From positions 1 through 13,002 of the forward strand of contig DATKMG010000021.1 of assembly GCA_035541995.1 (NCBI GenBank): a stretch of DNA of 13,002 nt, read 5' to 3'. This document shows, one piece after another, positions 7,557 to 12,374 of this stretch. The stretch's first letter is position 1. Every line of letters begins with the position of its first letter. The DNA is from DATKMG01 sp035541995. Lineage in GTDB: Bacteria; Acidobacteriota; Terriglobia; Versatilivoradales; Versatilivoraceae. Made by a program: the position numbers and the translations under genes. The notes below the pieces were generated by a model. It had not been told where the DNA came from, did no database searches, and worked only from the letters and a program-made list of their open reading frames with translations.

Positions 7557-8187
7557 GGGATGACTTCCTTTTGAGCCGTTTCCGGCCCTTTTGACAGGCG
7601 GCTTGGAGCTGCCGGCGCGCCCTGAACAAACGGAGTTTGATGGCGCTGCGCGAAGTCCTAAAAATGTCCGCCAACTCTTCTATCGACAACTGCTCCACTT
7701 CCTTGAGCACGAGCAGCATTCGGTCCCGGGGGTGAATCAGTCTGAGCAACCTGTCGGCAATTTGTTTCACTTCCAGGGTCTTGTCAAAATCCGTCGGTGT
7801 TGGCTGAGTTGCAGACTCCAGACTCTCAAAACGGGAAGCGTCTTCCTCCGTCAACTCCGACATCGTGACTTGGGCGTGCCGTTTTTCCTTCCTTAGGAAA
7901 TCGTAGCATTGGTTGACGGTAATCCGATAGATCCACGCATCGAACGATGAGTCCATTCGAAACTTCGGAAGCGAGAAGTAAAGCTTGACAAATACCTCTT
8001 GGGCTATGTCTTCCACATCTTTGGATGAGCGAATGATCTGGTGGATCAGCCCGAAGATCCTTCGCTCATGCTTCTTTACGAGACTCTCGAACGCAGCGTG
8101 GTCGCCGCATCGGCACCGCCGGATCAGTTCTGTTTCCGCTCCCACGAGAATCGCGTTTGCCATAATGATCGACGCGGCTTCGCCCAT
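7543..8187 (-). CDS. ECF-family RNA polymerase sigma factor (RpoE-like)
   Basis: The 214-residue protein has the two-domain layout of group 4 sigma factors. Region 2 (about 20-102) contains DVEDIAQEVFVKLY and FDAWIYRITVNQCYDFLRK. An acidic linker (about 110-135) follows, then region 4 (about 140-195) with LSIEELADIFRTSRSAIKLRLFRARRQL, the helix-turn-helix that reads the -35 element. It directs RNA polymerase to a small regulon, normally including its own operon, and is presumably held by the co-encoded zinc anti-sigma factor. The ATG at 8187 is used here. An in-frame ATG at 8163 would remove eight residues with no effect on the domains, and neither has a clear ribosome site. The tail is rich in Lys and Arg. 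No convincing autoregulated ECF promoter was found in the short upstream gap. Confidence 0.95.
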   Translation of the reverse strand: MGEAASIIMANAILVGAETELIRRCRCGDHAAFESLVKKHERRIFGLIHQIIRSSKDVEDIAQEVFVKLYFSLPKFRMDSSFDAWIYRITVNQCYDFLRKEKRHAQVTMSELTEEDASRFESLESATQPTPTDFDKTLEVKQIADRLLRLIHPRDRMLLVLKEVEQLSIEELADIFRTSRSAIKLRLFRARRQLQAACQKGRKRLKRKSSHVTS

Positions 8188-8245
8188 GCTAGAATAACGC
8201 CAGCCCCTTGATTCCGGTTACTATATTTTTGGAGACTGGGAACTT

Positions 8246-9202
8246 ATGCCCAACGAAATGCCCCAAGTCTTACCGGGCAGAATTCTAGTGGGTGTGGCGG
8301 GCTGGTCTTACCCGGACTGGAAAGGGATAGTTTACCCGGGTGAAACTCACCAGGACAAGCTCCAGTACTTGTCTCACTTTTTCGATACGATCGAAATTAA
8401 CACCAGCTTCTATTGCATTCCCTCCGTTTCCATGATTGCGGGGTGGGTGAATAGTGTCAGCCACAACCCGCGCTTCCATTTTACGGCGAAGCTTTACAAG
8501 GTGTTCACCCATGGAGCAGACCTCCAGGAAGGGACTCCAATGCTGGTTCCTGAGGCAGCCGAAGCTTTTTCAGGGGTCTTCCGACCCATGCTCGAACTCG
8601 GGAAATTGGGCGCCTTACTGATACAGTTCCCCTATCGGTTCCACTATGGGCCAAAAGCCGTCGACTATCTCTTGAGATTGTTTGATACCTTCCGGCAATT
8701 TCCTTTGGCTTTAGAAGTCCGGCACAAGTCGTTTCAGGTAGATTCTTTCTTAAGGCTACTTGAAGACCATCGGGTAGCATTTGCCAATATCGACCAGCCT
8801 GATGTGTCTCATTCCATGCCCCCCGTCCGGGTACTCAGCTCCACCTCCAGCCAGCTTGGTTATCTGCGATTTCACGGCCGTAACGCTGCCAACTGGTTTG
8901 ATGCTGACATGGGGCGAGACGGACGCTATGACTACGACTACTCAATCGAGGAACTTGAGGTGTACCTGGGAATGGTCAGAGAATTCCAGCAGCACGAAGG
9001 AACCCTCTATGTGATCTTTAACAACCACTACCGCGCATCCGAGATCAAGAATGCTCTAGAGTTTATTCACCAGCTTTCTGGGAAACCGGTAAAAGTCATG
9101 CCAAAGTTGCTCAAGGCTTATCCTGAACTGCGTAGGATTGCCTTGCCGGAAGAAGCGGGGGCCCAAGACATATTCCCCGGCGAAAATTACCGTCTTTTTT
9201 AA
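8246..9202 (+). CDS. DUF72 (YecE-like) domain protein
   Basis: The 318-residue product covers a full DUF72 domain, a TIM-barrel family of unknown biochemical role. Motifs in order are VGVAGWSYPDWKGIVYPGE (15-33), FDTIEINTSFYCIP (46-59), IQFPYRF (126-132), ALEVRHKSF (155-163), YLRFHGRNAANW (206-217) and VIFNNHY (256-262). Conserved Glu, Arg, His and Asn residues suggest an enzymatic barrel, and some authors relate the fold to endonuclease IV-like barrels, but no substrate is established. It starts 58 bases from the divergently oriented sigma factor gene. It ends 98 bases before lexA, which has its own promoter, so the two are not necessarily co-regulated. Confidence 0.93.
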   Translation: MPNEMPQVLPGRILVGVAGWSYPDWKGIVYPGETHQDKLQYLSHFFDTIEINTSFYCIPSVSMIAGWVNSVSHNPRFHFTAKLYKVFTHGADLQEGTPMLVPEAAEAFSGVFRPMLELGKLGALLIQFPYRFHYGPKAVDYLLRLFDTFRQFPLALEVRHKSFQVDSFLRLLEDHRVAFANIDQPDVSHSMPPVRVLSSTSSQLGYLRFHGRNAANWFDADMGRDGRYDYDYSIEELEVYLGMVREFQQHEGTLYVIFNNHYRASEIKNALEFIHQLSGKPVKVMPKLLKAYPELRRIALPEEAGAQDIFPGENYRLF

Positions 9203-9211
9203 ATTTTCCAC

Positions 9212-9240
9212 TTGACAAATACCAGACGGGTGTCTATACT
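9212..9240 (+). promoter_or_regulatory. sigma-70 promoter of lexA
   Basis: TTGACA (9212-9217), a perfect -35 hexamer, is followed by exactly 17 bases and TATACT (9235-9240), a five-of-six -10. The start site would be near 9247 and the leader about 55 bases. The spacer holds a small dyad, AGAC-GGGT-GTCT (9224-9235), that reaches into the -10. This is the strongest promoter in the window. Confidence 0.8.
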
Positions 9241-9243
9241 TAC

Positions 9244-9263
9244 ATTTGTCTGTATTGACAAAT
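9244..9263. promoter_or_regulatory. candidate LexA operator (autoregulation)
   Basis: ATTTGTC-TGTATT-GACAAAT is a perfect 7+7 inverted repeat with a 6-base spacer, and it covers the predicted lexA transcription start. Its right half contains TTGACAAATA, which also occurs at the -35 box (9212-9221), so a half-site is repeated there. LexA usually represses its own gene from a dyad in this place. The motif differs from the E. coli CTGT-N8-ACAG and the Gram-positive GAAC-N4-GTTC boxes. That LexA binds it is inference. Confidence 0.6.
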
Positions 9264-9300
9264 ATCTATATTTCTCCGTCTTTCTCAGTCGGAGATTAAA

Positions 9301-9912
9301 ATGGAACTTACCGAAAAGCAAAAAGAGGTTCTGCACTTCATTCAGAGTTCGTTTTCCAAAAGTGGCATGGCCCCGTCGGTTCGGGAAATTGCCGAGGCTT
9401 TGGGGAAGTCAGCACAGGCTATTCAACAACATATCGAGAGCTTGCGGGCCAAAGGATACCTGCAGCACCAACCTCTGAAGTCCAGGGCCAACGTCCCGTT
9501 ACAGTCGCAGACATTTACCCGGGAACAAATCGTTGAAGTTCCAATCTTGGGGCGGGTCCAAGCAGGATTGCCTCTGCTGGCAGAAGAGAATCTGGAGGGT
9601 TCTGTCCTGCTTCCACGCGAATGGGTGAGAGATGACAAGGTGTTTTTGTTGCGGGTGAAAGGCGACAGTATGAAAGAAGCCCATATTCTGCCAGGGGATC
9701 TGGCCTTGGTTCGCCAGCAAGCCAACGCAGAAAATGGTGAGATTGTGGTTGCGAGAGTTCACCAAACCGAAGCCACACTGAAGCGGTTCTACCATCGTGC
9801 TAATAGTGTCCTTTTGAAAGCGGAGAACCCTAAGTATGACCCGATTGAAGTCGATGCCAAAGAGGTCGAAGTGGTCGGGAAGGTAATTGGAATGTATCGA
9901 AAACTGACATAA
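9301..9912 (+). CDS. lexA: LexA, SOS-response repressor and autopeptidase
   Basis: LexA represses DNA-damage genes until RecA filaments trigger self-cleavage. The 203-residue product has normal length and every hallmark. The N-terminal winged helix-turn-helix (about 1-65) contains MAPSVREIAEALGKSAQAIQ. The scissile Ala88-Gly89 bond lies in GRVQAGLPLLAEEN. The S24 peptidase domain carries the nucleophile Ser123 (GDSM) and the general base Lys161 (EATLKRF). The ATG at 9301 is preceded by GGAG six bases upstream (9291-9294). The gene has its own promoter and a dyad over the start site, as expected for autoregulation. The recognition-helix region differs from E. coli LexA, consistent with a different operator. 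Downstream lies a region of small and broken genes, then the RecA-like and family B polymerase genes. Confidence 0.97.
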   Translation: MELTEKQKEVLHFIQSSFSKSGMAPSVREIAEALGKSAQAIQQHIESLRAKGYLQHQPLKSRANVPLQSQTFTREQIVEVPILGRVQAGLPLLAEENLEGSVLLPREWVRDDKVFLLRVKGDSMKEAHILPGDLALVRQQANAENGEIVVARVHQTEATLKRFYHRANSVLLKAENPKYDPIEVDAKEVEVVGKVIGMYRKLT

Positions 9913-9990
9913 ACCAGGGGCCGGGAATAGGGGCTAGGGAATAGGATATCCTCCCTTGGTTTCAGAAGCCTCACACCTGGCACCTGATCC
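9913..9990. repeat. degenerate low-complexity intergenic repeat
   Basis: After the lexA stop the sequence contains GGGGCCGGGAATAGGGGC and TAGGGAATAGG, then CACACCTGGCACCTGATCC. These are short degenerate iterations of AGGGGCTAGGGA-like and CACCTG-like units. Related CACCTG units appear at 11954-11990 and, inverted (CAGGTGTCA), at 4245-4253 and 10983-10990. Function unknown; it is most likely a dispersed repeat of this genome. Confidence 0.45.
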
Positions 9991-10006
9991 GGTTAGGGAG
10001 GAATTT

Positions 10007-10411
10007 GTGAGTGAACTGCCGATAGAAGGGCTTGGTTGGCTGGATAATTTCAAAGCCAGGCTGGGGCTGGAAGGTGCCATTGTTAGGGTGCTCATTCGAT
10101 GGGGGCTAACCGAGCACGCTTTCGATATTTTTGGAAAGGTCGACAAGCGCTTTAATGAAGCCTTAGAGTTATCAGCCTGGAAGAACGTCAGCGGTTTTCG
10201 TCTGCCGGAAGGGGATCGGTTGCATATCCAGGAGATTTTGAGAGAACATTATCTGAAAACTCGCGACTTGCCATGCCGCTACACGTGCAAAGCGAAACTT
10301 CACAACGGGTTTCTGACAGGGTTCGAAGAGTTAGCTAACCTGCTGGTTGCACTTTATGAAGCGTACCTGCACCGGCTCTCTCGCCTATCCTCTCCCGAAA
10401 AAGCAGCGTGA
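10007..10411 (+). CDS. hypothetical protein, 134 aa
   Basis: I do not recognise this protein. The GTG at 10007 is the best start because AGGGAGG lies five bases upstream; an in-frame TTG at 9956 has none. The product begins MSELPIEGLGWLDNFKARLG (GTG read as Met) and looks soluble and largely helical. It has no signal peptide or membrane segment. The only possible metal-like pair is CRYTC near residue 86, with a downstream stretch FLTGFEELANLLVALYEAY that could be a helix. It follows lexA by 94 bases in the same direction and could be transcribed from the lexA promoter. It precedes two pseudogenes, so it may itself be a relic, but its frame is open over the full length. Confidence 0.55.
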   Translation: MSELPIEGLGWLDNFKARLGLEGAIVRVLIRWGLTEHAFDIFGKVDKRFNEALELSAWKNVSGFRLPEGDRLHIQEILREHYLKTRDLPCRYTCKAKLHNGFLTGFEELANLLVALYEAYLHRLSRLSSPEKAA

Positions 10412-10448
10412 CAACGGTAATTGGACCACCCTGGGAAGGTACGATGTC

Positions 10449-10620
10449 ATGAATCTGGACGAGGTTTTAGCCTGGCTTCAATCTCTGGGGAACCCGCAAA
10501 TGTTGAAGGAATGGAACGCTTCGGGATCTGGGTCCGGAAAGCTTGGGGGTACCCGCACCGGATTTGCGGCGGCTGGCCCGGCAGATTGGCATTGGCTAAA
10601 CGCTTCGAGTGGGAAGTCGG
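10449..10620 (+). pseudogene. remnant of a DNA alkylation repair (AlkD-like) gene
   Basis: Homology to AlkD-type HEAT-repeat DNA glycosylases is spread over three frames. MNLDEVLAWLQSLGNPQ starts at the ATG at 10449. After one missing A in the run at 10498-10500, the frame changes to NVEGMERFGI and KAWG. After one missing G in the run at 10545-10549, it changes again to GVPAPDLRRLARQIGIG, which ends at a TAA (10597-10599). Joined, this reads like the normal N-terminus (LGNPxNVEGMxRFGI, then GVPxPxLRxLAR). Only about 50 codons are preserved; the rest, including the catalytic region, is missing or unrecognisable, and a hairpin element begins at 10627. The gene would have excised alkylated bases. 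Single-base indels in homopolymers could also be sequencing errors, but the missing C-terminal half argues for true decay. Confidence 0.7.
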
Positions 10621-10626
10621 AGGTAG

Positions 10627-10651
10627 CGCAGAGTCGGTTTTTGACTCTGCG
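10627..10651. repeat. REP-like perfect hairpin
   Basis: CGCAGAGTC (10627-10635) and GACTCTGCG (10643-10651) are perfect nine-base complements around a GGTTTTT loop. It lies exactly where the alkD homology ends. A short T-run (GCTTTTGGG) follows on the + strand, so it could work as a terminator. The shape also fits a dispersed palindromic repeat. Confidence 0.65.
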
Positions 10652-10743
10652 GCTTTTGGGTTACGCCAATCAACCGTCACAAACCGCGGGAACTATTTCC
10701 GAATACGAAAGGTCAGGATTGATGATCAGTTTGGGAGAATCTT

Positions 10744-10933
10744 ATGATCAGTAGCTACACAGCCAAATATACCAAAAATCAAATCCGGATATATGGGGCA
10801 ATTGATCGAGTAGCCAGAGGTGATCACAGAAGGAAAGACCCTGGAAGAATGCCGGAACTTGCTTCAGGATGCTCTTCGGGAAATGATTCTGGCTTATCGC
10901 CAACAGAAAAAAGAACTGCCGATTTGCTTCTGA
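10744..10933 (+). pseudogene. broken hicB-type antitoxin gene
   Basis: The gene starts with a good ribosome site (GGGAGA, five bases before ATG 10744) and MISSYTAKYTK. An extra A in the run 10774-10778 then shifts the frame. In the corrected frame the protein reads IKSGYMGQLIE, then a TAG at 10811-10813 where HicB relatives have Trp, then PEVITEGKTLEECRNLLQDA and LREMILAYRQQKKELP, ending at TGA 10931. The (E)WPEVxTEGKTLEEC and DALxEMILAY blocks are typical of HicB/UPF0150-type antitoxins with an RNase H-like fold. HicB normally neutralises the HicA mRNA interferase. I found no HicA on either side, so a surviving toxin is unlikely. The internal stop together with the frameshift makes simple sequencing error less likely. 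Confidence 0.75.
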
Positions 10934-11033
10934 GCGGCCTTTCGTTTTTCTCTCAGACGTAGATAGAAAGAAAGAATGTAGCAGGTGTCATTCGGGGAAA
11001 GATTTTGGAAAGAACTTTCGCTTTTTGTTCGCT

Positions 11034-11837
11034 ATGGATATGCAGAATATGGAAAAGGATGTTTCTCTAAGTCCCGGCCATTTGCCTGTGCCAATCTCCA
11101 CTGGGCATACTGGCGAGGAGAATGAGCTAGCCACAACTGTCCCTAGAGACAGGCTTCTGCCGTTGGCTCCGTCGGTAACACCCGTTACCCTTTACGAAGC
11201 CTGGCAGATGGGAGAGAGACTGTCCGGTATCTTTCTGTTGTACGGACATCCTCATGTGTTGAGACTTTCTCAGAAACTGGCTTGTCGGATTTTGCTGCAG
11301 CCTGAGCCCATGATGGTTTTGGATGGGGCAAACACCTTCGATCCTTACCTGGTGTCAGAACTAGCCCGGAAAGTAGGGCAGACTCCGGAAGAATTTTTAC
11401 GACGCATCCGGGTTTCCCGTAGTTTTACCTGCCATCAGATGTTGTCATTGATTCGCCAGGTGGAGAAAGCTGCCAGGCAATGGAACAGTTGTTTGATTTT
11501 GCTTCTGGGGCCGTTAACGACTTTTTACGATGAGAGTGTTCCCAACCATGAAGCCTGGGCGATTTTTCGTGCGTTCGTAAGTGAACTAAACCGGTTGAGT
11601 CAGGCCGGATTTCGTTTGTTACTGGCCTGCCAACAACCGGCGGCTGCCACCGGCAGGGTCTTCGTGAAGAAATTGAAACTTTGTGCTTTGGGTGTGGCTT
11701 CCTGCTGGCCCACAGAAGTTGCGGATCAGGGAGTGAAAGATTGGCTGCTGGTTCAAGTAGAGAAACCGGCTGGAACAGACCGTCACTGGCTGGTTCGACA
11801 GGGGGAAATCTTCCGGCCGCGATCCTATCTGTCTTAG
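11034..11837 (+). CDS. RecA/Rad51-like ATPase paralogue with degenerate Walker motifs
   Basis: The core resembles RadA/Rad51 and ImuA-type RecA relatives. PMMVLDGANTFDPYLVSELA corresponds to the IDxExTFxPxRI segment, EEFLRRIRVSRSFTCHQML to the LDNIxVARAxNSDHQ segment, and LNRLSQAGFRLLLACQQP to the strand carrying a polar residue before the L2 region. The Walker A position reads LLYGHPHVLRLSQK, with no GKT/S. The Walker B strand reads CLILLLGPLTTFYDES, with Gly where the catalytic Asp should be. It is therefore probably not an ATPase and may act as a structural adaptor. The first 45 or so residues look disordered. The start is uncertain: ATG 11034 is used here, TTG 11025 has GGAAAGA upstream, and ATGs at 11040 and 11049 are also possible. 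It precedes the small gene and polymerase in the same direction, with a 169-base gap. Confidence 0.7.
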   Translation: MDMQNMEKDVSLSPGHLPVPISTGHTGEENELATTVPRDRLLPLAPSVTPVTLYEAWQMGERLSGIFLLYGHPHVLRLSQKLACRILLQPEPMMVLDGANTFDPYLVSELARKVGQTPEEFLRRIRVSRSFTCHQMLSLIRQVEKAARQWNSCLILLLGPLTTFYDESVPNHEAWAIFRAFVSELNRLSQAGFRLLLACQQPAAATGRVFVKKLKLCALGVASCWPTEVADQGVKDWLLVQVEKPAGTDRHWLVRQGEIFRPRSYLS

Positions 11838-11894
11838 GGCCAGATTTCAGATGCGAGGTGTCAGACAACAAATGTCGGGAGAACGATGCGGTGT

Positions 11895-11950
11895 CTAGGA
11901 AGAAGGATGAGTGTAAAATTCTGCATAGTTGTCTCTTCATCCTTGGCTAG
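11895..11950. repeat. imperfect inverted repeat in intergenic gap
   Basis: AAGGATGA (11903-11910) and TCATCCTT (11937-11944) are perfect complements, and both are flanked on the outside by CTAG. This gives an imperfect inverted repeat of about 16 bases per arm with a 26-base interior. It could be a dispersed palindromic element. It has no T-run and is not a convincing terminator. Confidence 0.45.
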
Positions 11951-11992
11951 CCCCTAACACCTGATACCGCCCCTGGCACCTGTTTGAACATG
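11951..11992. repeat. CACCTG-type degenerate repeat
   Basis: CCCCTAACACCTGATACC is followed by GCCCCTGGCACCTG, a tandem of two related units. The same unit style occurs after lexA (CACACCTGGCACCTGATCC at 9971-9989). It sits immediately before the ribosome site of the small gene at 12007. Confidence 0.45.
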
Positions 11993-12006
11993 CTTGAGGA
12001 GTTCCA

Positions 12007-12363
12007 ATGGGACGCACGGTCATTACTGCGACACAACTAATTCAGAAAGTCCAGGCCGAGCATTGGGGAAAATTCCGTCGGGCTTTGCGGAGGGAAGATC
12101 AGGAAATTCTGGACCGGCTCTTTGACCGGGCTCAATACCATGCTCAGGCCATGGCTTATGCCGCCATGCCGGTTCCTATGGAGCCGATTCTCGTTGCGAT
12201 GTTGATCGAGGTACAACGGGATTTACTCACTCTGCAAAAGCAAGTGCGGGCGCAGAACACGGTCAAAACGGAAGACAACGGTCAATTGCCAGTTTCCTGC
12301 GATCTAGAAGAGATGGAAAAACACGACGGGCTTCTCTGCGGTGTGAACAACTCGGATTCTTGA
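12007..12363 (+). CDS. small helical protein, candidate polymerase accessory
   Basis: I do not recognise a named family with certainty. The 118-residue product is predicted helical in its first 85 residues, with WGKFRRALRREDQEILDRLF, then AQYHAQAMAYAAMPVPMEP and ILVAMLIEVQRDLLTLQKQV. The remainder is acidic and probably disordered. There is no signal peptide or membrane segment. GAGGAG before ATG 12007 is a strong ribosome site. Its stop is only 11 bases before the start of the family B polymerase gene, so the two are co-translated. From memory, archaeal family B2 polymerases are encoded next to small accessory proteins and a RadA paralogue. The same gene order here makes an accessory-subunit role the best guess, though it remains inference. 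Confidence 0.7.
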   Translation: MGRTVITATQLIQKVQAEHWGKFRRALRREDQEILDRLFDRAQYHAQAMAYAAMPVPMEPILVAMLIEVQRDLLTLQKQVRAQNTVKTEDNGQLPVSCDLEEMEKHDGLLCGVNNSDS

Positions 12364-12374
12364 GGATTCGTCCC

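Noticed and set aside
9255..9272. Second promoter starting at the other TTGACA before lexA
   Set aside because: The only TATATT downstream is six bases away, far too close for a -10. The hexamer is better explained as half of the dyad.
9499..9795. - strand open frames opposite lexA
   Set aside because: They are antisense to catalytic LexA residues and show no independent evidence of coding.
10650..10750. Possible hicA toxin relic upstream of the broken hicB (RGNYFRIRK-like peptide)
   Set aside because: Only a few residues resemble the GSHxxFR motif of HicA, in a short stretch with no start or consistent frame. This is too little to call.
10887..11033. Longer N-terminus for the RecA-like protein (frame is open back to 10887)
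   Set aside because: There is no supported start codon or RecA-like sequence in that stretch, and part of it overlaps the end of the hicB relic.
11855..11876. LexA-like dyads (TGTC-A-GACA and GACA-ACAAA-TGTC) before the small polymerase-associated gene
   Set aside because: The spacers are one and five bases instead of six and the flanks do not match the lexA dyad, so I do not call an operator here.
11425..11940. - strand open frame of 171 codons opposite the RecA-like gene
   Set aside because: It overlaps a gene with clear family motifs and its own composition is Ser/Pro/Arg-rich shadow sequence.
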